Assembly (NCBI RefSeq): GCF_012272825.1
Contig: NZ_JAAWWS010000153.1
Coordinates: 62,001-126,000, forward strand
Length of the DNA stretch: 64,000 nucleotides
Origin: Wenzhouxiangella sp. XN79A
GTDB taxonomy: Bacteria; Pseudomonadota; Gammaproteobacteria; Xanthomonadales; Wenzhouxiangellaceae
Direction of reading: 5' to 3'
In this document: positions 8,837-18,063 of the stretch, piece after piece
How positions within the stretch are numbered: the first letter of the stretch is position 1
Layout of the letters: each line of letters starts with the position of its first letter
Position numbers and translations under genes: made by a program
The notes under the pieces: generated by a model
The model's input: the letters and a program-made list of their open reading frames with translations, nothing else
Told to the model about the DNA's origin: nothing
Databases searched by the model: none

Positions 8837-9136
8837 TCAGTCCTGTACGGCCTGGGCGGCCGCGTTGACGCGTTCGCGGAGTTCCTTGCCGGGCTTGAAA
8901 TGCGGGACGTGCTTGCCCGGGAGGGCAACCGCTTCACCGGTCTTGGGGTTGCGCCCCATGCGCGGCGGACGGAAATGCAGGGAAAAGCTGCCGAAACCGC
9001 GAATCTCGATGCGTTCGCCGCTGGACAGGGCCGCGCTCATCTGCTCGATGATCGTACGCACCGCCAGATCGACGTCGGCCTGGCTGAGATGCTTCTGCTC
9101 AGCGGCAAGCTTTTCGATCAGTTCCGACTTGGTCAT
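8837..9136 (-). CDS. ihfB: Integration host factor subunit beta
   Basis: A 99-residue DNA-bending protein of the HU/IHF family. It has the N-terminal [11 protein letters not shown] helix, the [10 protein letters not shown] turn and the arm motif [32 protein letters not shown]. It would pair with IHF alpha (not in this window) to bend DNA in transcription, recombination and replication. It follows rpsA as in E. coli, but a strong hairpin lies between them (9185-9207), so it probably has a partly independent transcript. Confidence 0.95.
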   Translation of the reverse strand: MTKSELIEKLAAEQKHLSQADVDLAVRTIIEQMSAALSSGERIEIRGFGSFSLHFRPPRMGRNPKTGEAVALPGKHVPHFKPGKELRERVNAAAQAVQD

Positions 9137-9184
9137 GGTCGACGAAGATTCCCTCGGGCGGTTCCCTCAACCGCTAAGAAGAAC

Positions 9185-9207
9185 GGGCCGTCGCGTGGCG
9201 ACGGCCC
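9185..9207 (-). terminator. Intrinsic terminator after rpsA
   Basis: A perfect 10-base stem GGGCCGTCGC / GCGACGGCCC with a 3-base loop is followed on the minus strand by GTTCTTCTTAG, a T-rich tail. It lies 18 bases past the rpsA stop and 48 bases before the ihfB start. It may end most rpsA transcripts or act as a partial attenuator for ihfB-lapA-lapB. Confidence 0.75.
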
Positions 9208-9225
9208 GACGGTTGGTGCAGTGGA

Positions 9226-10893
9226 TCAGTCCTTGCCGAGCTGCTCGCGCAGCAGTTCACCCAGCTTGGTTCCGCCGGCCTTCGGCGCCTGGTACTGATC
9301 GACGGCTTCGGCGAGTTCGTCCTCGTCCTTGGCCCGGATCGACAGCGTCAGGTTGCGCGACTTGCGGTCCAGCGCGACGAACTTGGCTTCGACTTCGTCG
9401 CCGACCTTGTACAGCTTGGTCGCATCGTCGACGCGTTCCTTCAGCATGTCGTTGGCCTTCAGATAGCCATCGACGCCGTCGGCCAGTTCGACCACCGCAC
9501 CGCGCTCGTCGATTTCACGGACCCGGCCGGTGACGATGGAGCCGCGCGGATGCTCGGCCATGTAGGTGGCGAACGGGTCCTGATCCATCTGCTTGATGCC
9601 CAGCGAGATGCGCTCGCGTTCCGGATCGACGGCCAGCACGACGGCCTCGACTTCCTCACCCTTGCGGAAGTTGCGGATCGCTTCCTCGCCCGGGGTCATC
9701 CAGGAGATGTCGGACAGGTGGACCAGGCCATCGATATCGCCTTCCAGACCGATGAAGATGCCGAAGTCGGTGATCGACTTGATCGTGCCGGAGACCTTGT
9801 CGCCCTTGTTGTGCAGCGCGGCGAAGGCTTCCCACGGGTTCGGCTTGACCTGCTTCATGCCCATCGAGATGCGGCGGCGCTCCGGATCGACGTCGAGCAC
9901 CATGACCTCGACTTCTTCGCCGATGTGCACGACCTTGTTCGGGTTGACGTTCTTGTTGGTCCAGTCCATTTCAGACACGTGGACCAGGCCTTCCACGCCA
10001 TCCTCGATCTCGACGAAGCAGCCGTAGTCGGTGATGTTGGTGACGCGACCGAACAGGCGCGAGCTCGGCGGGTAGCGGCGATCGATGTTGTCCCACGGAT
10101 CCTCGCCCAGCTGCTTGAGGCCCAGCGAGACGCGCATGCGCTCGCGGTCGAACCGCAGCACGCGGACTTCCAGCTCGTCGCCGACCTCGACCACTTCGGA
10201 CGGGTGACGAACGCGTTTCCAGGACATGTCGGTGATGTGCAGCAGGCCGTCGATCCCGCCCAGGTCCAGGAACGCACCGTAGTCGGTGAGGTTCTTGACC
10301 ACACCCTTGACCACCGCGCCTTCGTCCAGGCGTTCGATCAGGTCTTCGCGCTCGGCGGCGAACTCGTGCTCGACCACGGCGCGGCGCGACACCACCAGGT
10401 TGTTGCGGCGACGATCCAGCTTGATGATCTTGAACTCGAGGTCCTTGCCCTCGAGGTAGGTCGGATCGCGCACCGGCCGAACGTCGACCAGGGAGCCCGG
10501 GAGGAAGGCGCGGATGCCGTCGATGCTGACGGTGAAGCCGCCCTTGACCTTGCCGGTGATCTGGCCGATGACGTTCTGCTCTTCTTCCGAGGACGCTTCG
10601 AGCTTGTCCCAGATCCGAGCGCGCTTGGCCTTTTCACGCGACAGGCGGGTCTCGCCGAAACCGTCCTCGACGGCGTCCAGCGACACTTCCACATCGTCGC
10701 CCACTTCCACTTCCAGCTCGCCGTCGGGCTGGCGGAACTGGTGGATGGGCACGATGCCTTCGGACTTCAGTCCGGCATTGATCACCACAACGTCGTTGCG
10801 GATCTCGACCACGCGTCCGGTGACGATCGCACCCGGACGGAGGTGGGCTTCATTCAGGCTCTCTTCGAAAAGTTCGGCAAAGGATTCAGTCAT
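9226..10893 (-). CDS. rpsA: 30S ribosomal protein S1
   Basis: A 555-residue ribosomal protein that recruits mRNA to the 30S subunit. It contains six S1 repeats (recurring GxVxxITDYGxFVxxxGxxGLVHxSD blocks), the full complement for gammaproteobacteria (E. coli 557). The start at [13 protein letters not shown] (10893) matches the family; an in-frame extension to 11046 does not. The 195 bases between cmk and rpsA form a leader whose only purine-rich site (AGGAAA) is poorly spaced from the ATG. This fits the known weak Shine-Dalgarno and autoregulation of rpsA, though regulation here is inferred. Confidence 0.97.
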   Translation of the reverse strand: MTESFAELFEESLNEAHLRPGAIVTGRVVEIRNDVVVINAGLKSEGIVPIHQFRQPDGELEVEVGDDVEVSLDAVEDGFGETRLSREKAKRARIWDKLEASSEEEQNVIGQITGKVKGGFTVSIDGIRAFLPGSLVDVRPVRDPTYLEGKDLEFKIIKLDRRRNNLVVSRRAVVEHEFAAEREDLIERLDEGAVVKGVVKNLTDYGAFLDLGGIDGLLHITDMSWKRVRHPSEVVEVGDELEVRVLRFDRERMRVSLGLKQLGEDPWDNIDRRYPPSSRLFGRVTNITDYGCFVEIEDGVEGLVHVSEMDWTNKNVNPNKVVHIGEEVEVMVLDVDPERRRISMGMKQVKPNPWEAFAALHNKGDKVSGTIKSITDFGIFIGLEGDIDGLVHLSDISWMTPGEEAIRNFRKGEEVEAVVLAVDPERERISLGIKQMDQDPFATYMAEHPRGSIVTGRVREIDERGAVVELADGVDGYLKANDMLKERVDDATKLYKVGDEVEAKFVALDRKSRNLTLSIRAKDEDELAEAVDQYQAPKAGGTKLGELLREQLGKD

Positions 10894-11046
10894 GTGTAAG
10901 TACGATTTTCCTGCAGGATGCCGGTGCAAGGGGTTCCAGGTCTGAAAAGGTCGGGCCCGGCGTCCTGTCGTCTGCGTCCCCAACGGACGCTCGTTGAAAA
11001 AACACGCCAGCGGTGCCGGAATCCGGCCGCCACGGCGCACTCGCAT

Positions 11047-11065
11047 GGGATCGTTCGAACGACCC
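11047..11065 (-). other. Palindrome in the cmk-rpsA interval
   Basis: TCGTTC/GAACGA arms (51-62 of this line, flanked by GGG and CCC) make a near-perfect palindrome 24 bases past the cmk stop. It has no T-tract, so it is not a clear terminator. It could be an RNA structure in the rpsA leader or a protein site. A six-T run on the minus strand lies further down at about 10997-11002. Confidence 0.35.
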
Positions 11066-11088
11066 GGTCCAGGCGTCGTCGGTTGCGA

Positions 11089-11784
11089 TCAGTCTTCCCG
11101 GGAAGGCAGACGGATCCGCGAGCGGACCCGTTCGAGAATGCTCGCAACGACCTTGTCCAGCGCCAGATGGGTGGTGTCGATCACCTCCGCATCCTCGGCC
11201 GGCACGGTCGGCGCGATGGCCCGCTCGCGATCGCGGCGGTCCCGCTCCTGCATGTCCCGAAAAAGACGCGCAAGAATAACAGGTTCCCCTTTTTCCTTCA
11301 ACTGCTTATAGCGCCTCTTCGCCCGTTCGTCGACGCTGGCGTCGAGGAACACCTTGACCGGCGCGTCGGGAAACACCACGGTCCCCATGTCGCGACCGTC
11401 GGCGACCAGGCCCGGCGGCCGGCGACAGTCGCGCTGCAGCGCCAGCAGCGCGGCGCGGATCTCGGGGATCGCGGCCACCTTCGAGGCCATCGCGCTGACC
11501 GGCTCGGTGCGCAGCTGCGGTCCGACCGGGCGACCGTCGAGCAGCACGTCGATGCCGTCGTCGCCGGGGCGGAACGACAGCGGCAGTCGGCGGCTCAGCG
11601 CGATCAGCGCGTCGCGCTGGTCCTCGCCCAGCCCCTGCTCCAGCGCGGCCAGCGCCACGGCGCGATACACGGCGCCGGAATCCAGCACCTGCCAGCCGAG
11701 TTCCGCGGCGACGCGGGCCGAGACCGCGCCCTTGCCGACGCCCGACGGGCCGTCGATGGTCAGCACCGGCACGTCGCCGTTCAC
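11089..11784 (-). CDS. cmk: Cytidylate kinase
   Basis: A 231-residue (d)CMP kinase that recycles CMP/dCMP to the diphosphates. It has the P-loop GPSGVGKG (residues 12-19), the DSGAVYRAVAL block, and the DGRDMGTVVFPDAPVKVFLDAS and ERDRRDRERAIAPT motifs of bacterial CMP kinases. The start codon is GTG at 11784, overlapping the aroA stop (GTGA), so translation is coupled to aroA. The aroA-cmk-rpsA order is conserved in gammaproteobacteria. Confidence 0.95.
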   Translation of the reverse strand: MNGDVPVLTIDGPSGVGKGAVSARVAAELGWQVLDSGAVYRAVALAALEQGLGEDQRDALIALSRRLPLSFRPGDDGIDVLLDGRPVGPQLRTEPVSAMASKVAAIPEIRAALLALQRDCRRPPGLVADGRDMGTVVFPDAPVKVFLDASVDERAKRRYKQLKEKGEPVILARLFRDMQERDRRDRERAIAPTVPAEDAEVIDTTHLALDKVVASILERVRSRIRLPSRED

Positions 11785-13094
11785 TGCTGCTCCTCCACGT
11801 CCGCGCCGAGCGTGCGCAGATCGTCGACGAAGCCGGGGTAGCTGGTCGCGATCCAGTCCGCACCGTCGATCTCGACCGGACCGTCGGCAACCAGCGCCAG
11901 CACCGCCAGGCTCATCGCCACGCGGTGATCCCCGCCGGCATCGACCCGGCCGCCGGCGACGCCGCCGCCGACGATCCGTGCGCCGTCCGGACGCTCATCG
12001 ATCGCCACGCCCAGCCGGCGCAGCTGTTCGGTCATCACCGCGATGCGGTCGGACTCCTTGACCCGGAGCTCTTCGGCGCCGCGGATCTCGGTCACGCCGT
12101 CGCTGGCCGCAGCCAGCGCCATCAGCATCGGGAACTCATCGATGGCCAGCGGAACCCACTCGACCGGCACCTCGATGCCGACCGGCCGACCGGCATGGTG
12201 CACGACCAGGTCGGCGACCGGCTCATCGCCGGCCGCATCGCCGTCGGCCGCGGCCCGGCGATCGACGCTCCCGGGCGCCATCCGCTCGACGATCCGGAGC
12301 ACGCCGTCCCGGGTCGGATTGATGCCGACCCCGGCAATCCGGACCTCGGAGCCCGGAACCAGCAGCGCCGCGGCCAGCGCGAACGTGGCCGACGACAAGT
12401 CGCCGGGCACCGCAACGCGCGCCCCACCGAGACGGACCGGACCGTCGATCTCGACGCTCAGGCCATCGACCCGTACCGCGACGCCGAAGGCCGGCAGCAG
12501 TCGCTCGGTGTGATCGCGCGACGGCGCCGGCAGGGTGATGCGCGTAGTGCCGGGAGCGTTCATGCCGGCCAGCAGTACGGCGGATTTGACCTGCGCGCTG
12601 GCAATCGACAACTCGAGGTCGACCGGCCGCAGCGGACCGGGATGCAGGACCAGCGGGGCCCGCCCTTCCCGGCTCTCGATCCGCGCGCCCATTCGCGCCA
12701 GCGGCTCGATGATGCGGTCCATCGGTCGGCGCGAAAGCGAGGCATCGCCGGTCAGCGTGACGACACCGCCGTGCAGGTCCGGGTGGCCGACCAGCGCGCC
12801 GGCCAGCAGGCGGATGCCGGTGCCGGCATTGCCGAGGTCCAGCGCCTCGGGCGGGGCCTGCAGGCCGCCGCCGTGAACCCTCAGGGTGGCGCCATCGCGT
12901 TCCACGCGGGCACCGAGCGCTTCCATCGCGGCCAGGGTGGCGCGTGTGTCCTCGCCCTCGAGAAACCCGCTGACCTCGGTCGTGCCCTCGGCCAGGCCGC
13001 CGAACAGCACCGCCCGGTGCGAGATCGACTTGTCGCCGGGGGCCCGGATCGTGCCCGCCAACGGGGAGCGCGCCGGATGGACGCGAAGACGCAT
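11781..13094 (-). CDS. aroA: 3-phosphoshikimate 1-carboxyvinyltransferase (EPSP synthase)
   Basis: A 437-residue shikimate-pathway enzyme joining phosphoenolpyruvate to shikimate-3-phosphate. Signature blocks are APGDKSISHRAVL near the N-terminus, LGNAGTGIRLLAG, SAQVKSAVLLAG, RDHTERLL, IDEFPMLMALAAAS and LRVKESDRIAVM. The loop glycine in NAGT is present. It lies 4 bases from hisC and overlaps cmk, in the usual hisC-aroA-cmk-rpsA block. No pheA, serC or tyrA is seen upstream; secB-gpsA are there instead. Confidence 0.95.
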   Translation of the reverse strand: MRLRVHPARSPLAGTIRAPGDKSISHRAVLFGGLAEGTTEVSGFLEGEDTRATLAAMEALGARVERDGATLRVHGGGLQAPPEALDLGNAGTGIRLLAGALVGHPDLHGGVVTLTGDASLSRRPMDRIIEPLARMGARIESREGRAPLVLHPGPLRPVDLELSIASAQVKSAVLLAGMNAPGTTRITLPAPSRDHTERLLPAFGVAVRVDGLSVEIDGPVRLGGARVAVPGDLSSATFALAAALLVPGSEVRIAGVGINPTRDGVLRIVERMAPGSVDRRAAADGDAAGDEPVADLVVHHAGRPVGIEVPVEWVPLAIDEFPMLMALAAASDGVTEIRGAEELRVKESDRIAVMTEQLRRLGVAIDERPDGARIVGGGVAGGRVDAGGDHRVAMSLAVLALVADGPVEIDGADWIATSYPGFVDDLRTLGADVEEQQ

Positions 13095-13098
13095 GCGC

Positions 13099-14229
13099 TC
13101 AGCTCCCGAGGATTTCGCCGAGTGCGCCGAGCAGGCGCTGGTTCTGACGCTCGGTGCCGACGGTGATCCGCAGATAGTCGTCGAGACCGTAGTTGCCGAC
13201 CGGGCGAACGATGATCCCGCGCTGGAGCAGCGCCTCGTTGAGCTCGGCGCCGCTGCGGTCGAACCGGGCCAGCACGAAGTTGGCCGCCGACGGCACCACG
13301 CCCACGCCCAGCGCGGCCAGCCCGTCGCGCAGCTGGACCAGGCCAGCGGCGTTCATCCTGCGCGACTCGTCGATGAACGCCTGGTCCTTCAGCGCCGCCT
13401 CGGCCGCGGCCAGCGCCAGCGAGTTGACGTTGAACGCGGGCCGGACGCGGTTGAGCAGGTCGGCCACGCCGGGATTGGACAAGGCGTAGCCGACCCGCAA
13501 CCCGGCCAGGCCGTAGGCCTTGGAGAAGGTCCGGGTCACGACCAGGTTCGGAAACCGCTCCAGCCAGGTCGAGGCATCACCGAGCTCGTCGGACTCGGCG
13601 TACTCGGTATAGGCCTCGTCGACCACGCAGATCACGTGGCCGGGCAGCGAGGCGAGGAAATCGCGCACGCGCTCACCGGGCAGCCAGGTGCCGGTCGGAT
13701 TGTTCGGATTGGCCAGGAACACGATCCGGGTGTCCGGATCGACCCGTTCGTAGAGCGCGCGCAGATCGTGGCCCAATGCCATCGGGTGATCGGCCGGCAG
13801 CGCCGGCGCCACCGAGGCTTCGGCGCCCACCATCCGGGTAGCGATCGGATACACCGCGAAGCAGTACTGCGAGAACACCGCCTTGAGACCCGGCCGCAGG
13901 AAGGCCTGGGCCAGGAACACCAGCACGTCGTTGGAGCCGTTGCCGAGCGTGATGCAGGCCGGGTCGACGCCGTGCCTGGCCGCCAGTGCCGCCTTCAGGT
14001 GGTAACCGTTGGCGTCAGGATACAGCCACAGGTCCTCGGCCGCGCCGCGGACTGCCTCGAGCGCCAGCGGGCTGGCACCCAACGGGTTCTCGTTGGACGC
14101 CAGCTTGATCGAATCGGTGACGCCGTACTCGCGTTCGAGTTCGTCGATCGGCTTGCCCGGAGTGTAGGGCTCGAGCCGGCGCACGCCGGGTACGGCCAGC
14201 TCGTTGTAGTCCAGCGTTTCCATCAGCAT
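13099..14229 (-). CDS. hisC: Histidinol-phosphate / aromatic aminotransferase (HisC family)
   Basis: A 376-residue PLP-dependent class I/II aminotransferase. It has KLASNENPLG, the YPDANGYHLK block, FLANPNNPTG, and the Schiff-base lysine (about Lys237) in TRTFSKAYGLAGLRVGY. It is not in a his operon but immediately before aroA. In pseudomonads a HisC paralogue (hisHb/hisC2) in that position serves phenylalanine/tyrosine synthesis, so an aromatic amino acid role is a reasonable inference here. Two Met codons (14229 and 14223) are possible starts, differing by two residues. Confidence 0.88.
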   Translation of the reverse strand: MLMETLDYNELAVPGVRRLEPYTPGKPIDELEREYGVTDSIKLASNENPLGASPLALEAVRGAAEDLWLYPDANGYHLKAALAARHGVDPACITLGNGSNDVLVFLAQAFLRPGLKAVFSQYCFAVYPIATRMVGAEASVAPALPADHPMALGHDLRALYERVDPDTRIVFLANPNNPTGTWLPGERVRDFLASLPGHVICVVDEAYTEYAESDELGDASTWLERFPNLVVTRTFSKAYGLAGLRVGYALSNPGVADLLNRVRPAFNVNSLALAAAEAALKDQAFIDESRRMNAAGLVQLRDGLAALGVGVVPSAANFVLARFDRSGAELNEALLQRGIIVRPVGNYGLDDYLRITVGTERQNQRLLGALGEILGS

Positions 14230-14244
14230 TCCCGCATCGAATCG

Positions 14245-15279
14245 TCAGTCGGTCTCGGCCTTGGGCTCGCGTTCCATCAGCACGCGCACGCCCTTGGCCG
14301 CGTTCCAGCCCTTGAACAGGATCCCGTGGACCTGCTCGGAGATCGGCATTTCCACGCCGGCCCGCTCGGCCGCCCGCATCACTTCCTCGGCCGCATCGAC
14401 ACCCTCGACGACCTGGCCGATCTCGGCCCGGGCCTGGTCGGCGCTGCCGCCGCGCCCGAGCGCAAGGCCGAAACGCCGGTTGCGCGAGGCGTCGCCGGTG
14501 CAGGTCAGGACCAGGTCGCCCATGCCGGCCAGGCCGGTCAGAGTGCGGGCCTGGCAGCCCAGTGCTTCACCCAGGCGCATCATCTCGGCCAGGCCGCGGG
14601 TGATCAGCGCTGCCCGGGTGTTGTCGCCCAGGCCCAGGCCGTCGGCCATGCCGCAGGCAATGGCCAGCACGTTCTTGACCGCCCCGCCGAGCTGGGCGCC
14701 GTTCAGGTCGGCGGTGTAGTAGGCGCGGAAGCTGGAACCATGCAGCAGTTCCGCCCAGGCCCGGCCGAACTCCGGTGTCGATGCGCCGACCGTCACGGCG
14801 GTCGGCAGTCCGCGTGCGACTTCGCCGGCGAACGACGGGCCCGACACCGCGGCCAGCGGAATCGCATCGCCCAGTCGGTCGCGGGCCAGCGCACTGAGAA
14901 AACGGCCGGTGCCGGGCTCGAAGCCCTTGGTCGCCCAGGCCAGCCCGGTCTCGGTCGTCACATGATCGGCGATCGCGTCCAGCGTTTCACCGAAGGCGTG
15001 GCTGGGCGTGACCACGAGGATGCGAGACGCGCCCTGCATCGCAGCGGCAGGATCGGCGATCGGCTCGATCGCCGGATCCAGCTCGACGCCGGGCAGGTAG
15101 CGGGCATTGCAGCGCGCCCGGCGCATCGCGCGGACGTGCTCGAGGTCGCGACTCCACAGCCGGACCGACCGACCCACGCGAGCCAGCTGGATCGCCAGCG
15201 CAGTGCCCCAGGAACCGGCCCCCAGCACCGCGACCGATCCCTGCGCCTGCCCGTCTCCGTTGACCCCGTTCGGCGTCAC
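14245..15279 (-). CDS. gpsA: Glycerol-3-phosphate dehydrogenase [NAD(P)+]
   Basis: A 344-residue cytoplasmic enzyme making sn-glycerol-3-phosphate for phospholipids. It has the dinucleotide-binding VLGAGSWGTALA, the LAWATKGFEPGTG segment, AVSGPSFAGEVARGLPTAV, and the GGAVKNVLAIACGMADGLGLGDNTRAALITRGLAEM block with the catalytic lysine. The start is GTG at 15279, giving a short leader before the Rossmann fold. It lies 19 bases after secB, the same pairing as in E. coli. Confidence 0.95.
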   Translation of the reverse strand: MTPNGVNGDGQAQGSVAVLGAGSWGTALAIQLARVGRSVRLWSRDLEHVRAMRRARCNARYLPGVELDPAIEPIADPAAAMQGASRILVVTPSHAFGETLDAIADHVTTETGLAWATKGFEPGTGRFLSALARDRLGDAIPLAAVSGPSFAGEVARGLPTAVTVGASTPEFGRAWAELLHGSSFRAYYTADLNGAQLGGAVKNVLAIACGMADGLGLGDNTRAALITRGLAEMMRLGEALGCQARTLTGLAGMGDLVLTCTGDASRNRRFGLALGRGGSADQARAEIGQVVEGVDAAEEVMRAAERAGVEMPISEQVHGILFKGWNAAKGVRVLMEREPKAETD

Positions 15280-15298
15280 CGCAGCGCCCCCGAGCGGT

Positions 15299-15799
15299 TC
15301 ACTCGGCCGCGCCGTTCGGCGCCTGGCCCTGGCCCTGCTGAGCCTGCTGCATGCGCTGTGCGTAGATCTGCTCGAAGTTGATCGGCTGCAGCGGCGGGGC
15401 GACGAAGCCCCCGGCGGCGATCATCTGGCCGACCTGGGTGCGCGCATACGGGAACAGCAGGTTCGGGCACAGCACGTTGATCACGTACGGCAGCTGCTGC
15501 TCGCTGAAGCCGACCAGCTGGAAGATGCCGGCATAGTGCACCTCGGCGATGAACGCGGTCCTGTCGCCCTGCTTGGCCGTCACGGTCACCGTCAGGATGA
15601 CCTCGTAGCGGCCATCCTCCAGCGTGTTGACGCGCTGGGAGAGATTCAGGTTCATGTCCGGCTGCCCTTCGGCGCCGTCCAGGCCCAGCGCGCCCGGCGC
15701 TTCGAAGGAGGCATCCTTCAGAAAAACGTGCTGGACGGTCATGCTGGCCTGCTGCTGGTTCTCGGCGCCGGTCGCGGCGTCGCTCGGTTGTTCTGCCAT
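15299..15799 (-). CDS. secB: Protein-export chaperone SecB
   Basis: A 166-residue cytosolic chaperone that holds preproteins unfolded and delivers them to SecA. Recognisable SecB blocks are QHVFLKDASFEAPGA, EVILTVTVTAK, VHYAGIFQLVGF, VLCPNLLFPYARTQVGQMIAAGGFVAPPLQPINFEQIYAQR. The N-terminal 20 residues are an acidic/Gln-rich extension and the C-terminus is Gln-rich. It sits between the rhodanese-like gene and gpsA as in E. coli, but without grxC in between. Confidence 0.96.
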   Translation of the reverse strand: MAEQPSDAATGAENQQQASMTVQHVFLKDASFEAPGALGLDGAEGQPDMNLNLSQRVNTLEDGRYEVILTVTVTAKQGDRTAFIAEVHYAGIFQLVGFSEQQLPYVINVLCPNLLFPYARTQVGQMIAAGGFVAPPLQPINFEQIYAQRMQQAQQGQGQAPNGAAE

Positions 15800-15886
15800 G
15801 TCGTTTCTTTCCTTAGCGGTTCGCTTGTTCGAAAAAGGGTCGGATTCCGCGCCGCGGCCCCGGGGGTTCCGATGCGGGCGGAGCGG

Positions 15887-16426
15887 TCAGTCGGCCGATT
15901 CGTCCTTCGACGGCCCGGTGGATCCTTCGGTCGGCCTGTTCGGCGTCGCGCCGGAGGCGCGATCGGCGGACTTCTGCTTGTCGCGGTTCTTCTTCTTGCC
16001 CTTGCCGCGGGTCACCGGCTGGTTGTCGGCGCGCCACTGGGTCAGGCCGCCCTTGAGCACGTGGACCTGCTCGAAGCCCAGCTTGGTCAGCCGGGTGGCC
16101 ATCTGCGGGGCGACCTGGTTGTTCTTGCAGTAGATCAGGATCGGCCGTTGCCGGGCCTTCAGCAGCGCCTGGTTGCCGGCCTCGATCCGCGACGGCGGCA
16201 TGTGCTGGGCGTTCAGGATGTGCGCTTCGGCGTGATCCTTGCTGTTCGAAACATCGAGGATCAGCGGATCCTGACGATTGATCAACAGGATCGCCTGGTG
16301 GGTTTCGAGCTCCTTCCAGCGGCGCGCCATGCGGCCCAGTTCGGTGGCGATCAGGGCGGCCAGCACGACCGCGAACGCGCCGGTGAGCAGCGGGTGGTTA
16401 CCGATGAAGACGAGAACCTGTTCCAT
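15887..16426 (-). CDS. Membrane-anchored rhodanese-domain protein (YibN-like)
   Basis: 179 residues: one N-terminal transmembrane helix (about residues 8-27), then a rhodanese domain (about 38-137) with the active-site loop CKNNQV (Cys100), then a lysine-rich, acidic, low-complexity tail after residue 140. Rhodanese domains carry sulfur as a persulfide; the substrate is not known. YibN occupies this position upstream of secB in E. coli. It is the first gene of the minus-strand block and faces gpmI across a 113-base divergent promoter region. Confidence 0.85.
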   Translation of the reverse strand: MEQVLVFIGNHPLLTGAFAVVLAALIATELGRMARRWKELETHQAILLINRQDPLILDVSNSKDHAEAHILNAQHMPPSRIEAGNQALLKARQRPILIYCKNNQVAPQMATRLTKLGFEQVHVLKGGLTQWRADNQPVTRGKGKKKNRDKQKSADRASGATPNRPTEGSTGPSKDESAD

Positions 16427-16501
16427 GCGTAAGCAGCTGTCCGTGCAAAACCGCCATTATCTCGCATTCCCGCCGGCCCTGCTACCTCGTCTGCGCTGTG
16501 G

Positions 16502-16507
16502 GATAAT
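16502..16507 (+). promoter_or_regulatory. Candidate -10 element for gpmI
   Basis: GATAAT lies 32 bases before the gpmI ATG in the gap between two divergent genes. The hexamer 17 bases upstream (CTGCTA) is a poor -35. Confidence 0.35.
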
Positions 16508-16539
16508 TCGGCGCTGAAGCCCCCCCGAATCGGTTCCGG

Positions 16540-18063
16540 ATGACTGCCAAGACTCCGCTGCTGCTCCTGATTCTCGACGGCTGGGGCGTCCGCGACGCCG
16601 CGCCCGACAACGCCATCAGTACCGCCGACACGCCGAACTGGGACCGGCTGTGGGCCACCTGTCCGCACGCGCTGCTCGACACCTCGGGCGAGGCGGTCGG
16701 CCTGCCCGACGGCCAGATGGGCAATTCCGAAGTCGGCCACATGAACATCGGCGCCGGCCGGGTCGTCTACCAGGACTTCACCCGGATCACCCGGGCGATC
16801 GCCGACGGCAGCTTCCACGACAATCCGGCGCTATGCAAGGCAATGACCGCCGCGCCCGACACCACGCTGCACCTGGTCGGTCTGCTGTCGCCAGGAGGGG
16901 TTCACAGCCACGAGGACCACCTGTTCGCGCTTCTGGCCATGGCCGCCGAGCGGCACCCGGGCCCGATCGCCGTCCACGCCATCCTCGACGGTCGCGACAC
17001 GCCGCCGCGCTCGGCCGCAGCGTCGCTGGAGCGCCTGCAGCAGGCCGTCGATGGCATCGGGCAGGCACACATCGCCACGGTCGGCGGGCGCTACTTCGCA
17101 ATGGATCGCGACAACCGCTGGGACCGCGTCCGCCGGGCCTGGGATGCGATCGTCGAGCGCCGCGCCGAACAGCAGGCCGGATCGGCACGCGACGCACTGG
17201 AGTCGGCCTACTCGCGGGGCGAAAACGACGAATTCGTCCAGCCGACGCTGATCGACGATGGCGCAGCGGTCCGCGACGGCGACGCGGTCATCTGGTTCAA
17301 CTTCCGCGCCGACCGGGCCCGCCAGTTCTGCCGAGCGCTGGTCGAACCCGGCTTCGACGGCTTCGAGGCGCGCCGGCCGGCGCTCGCGGCGATGACCACG
17401 ATGACCGCCTACCTCGACGGTCTGCCGGTCGACGTTGCGTTTCCGCCCGCGCGCATGGACCACCTGCTCGGCGAGGAACTCGCTCGTCACGGCCTGGCCC
17501 AGCTGCGGATCGCCGAGACCGAGAAATATGCCCATGTCACCTACTTCTTCAACGGCGGCGAGGAGCGGGTGTTCGACGGCGAGCAGCGCGTGCTGATCCC
17601 GTCGCCGGACGTGGCTACCTACGACCTGAAGCCCGAGATGAGCGCACCGGAGCTGACCGAACGACTGGTCGAGGCGATCCACCGCGGGACCCATGCAGTA
17701 ATCGTCTGCAACGTCGCCAACCCGGACATGGTCGGCCACAGCGGCATCTTCGACGCCGCGGTGGCGGCGGCCGAGGCGGTCGATCGGCTGCTCGGCCGGG
17801 TCGTCGAGGCGATCGGCGAGGTCGATGGCGAACTGCTGGTCACCGCCGATCACGGCAACGTCGAGCAGATGACCGACCCCGAGACCGGCCAGCCGCATAC
17901 CGCTCACACCGTCAACCCGGTGCCCCTGGTCCACTTCGGCCGCAGCGCGCGCATCGACGACCGCGGCAGCCTGCGCGACATCGCACCGACGATGCTGCAC
18001 CTGCTCGGCCTGCCGGTGCCGGAGGCGATGACCGGCCGACCCCTGGTCCATCCCGACGAATGA
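16540..18063 (+). CDS. gpmI: 2,3-bisphosphoglycerate-independent phosphoglycerate mutase
   Basis: A 507-residue manganese-dependent glycolytic enzyme of the alkaline phosphatase superfamily, converting 3-phosphoglycerate to 2-phosphoglycerate. It has LLLILDGWG at the N-terminus, the catalytic serine (Ser63) in GQMGNSEVGHMNIGAGR, and the metal-binding AHVTYFFNGG, NPDMVGHSG and TADHGNVEQM blocks. Length is typical (E. coli 514). Its stop overlaps the ATG of the EnvC-like gene (ATGA); a gpmI-envC pairing is common in gammaproteobacteria. Confidence 0.96.
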   Translation: MTAKTPLLLLILDGWGVRDAAPDNAISTADTPNWDRLWATCPHALLDTSGEAVGLPDGQMGNSEVGHMNIGAGRVVYQDFTRITRAIADGSFHDNPALCKAMTAAPDTTLHLVGLLSPGGVHSHEDHLFALLAMAAERHPGPIAVHAILDGRDTPPRSAAASLERLQQAVDGIGQAHIATVGGRYFAMDRDNRWDRVRRAWDAIVERRAEQQAGSARDALESAYSRGENDEFVQPTLIDDGAAVRDGDAVIWFNFRADRARQFCRALVEPGFDGFEARRPALAAMTTMTAYLDGLPVDVAFPPARMDHLLGEELARHGLAQLRIAETEKYAHVTYFFNGGEERVFDGEQRVLIPSPDVATYDLKPEMSAPELTERLVEAIHRGTHAVIVCNVANPDMVGHSGIFDAAVAAAEAVDRLLGRVVEAIGEVDGELLVTADHGNVEQMTDPETGQPHTAHTVNPVPLVHFGRSARIDDRGSLRDIAPTMLHLLGLPVPEAMTGRPLVHPDE

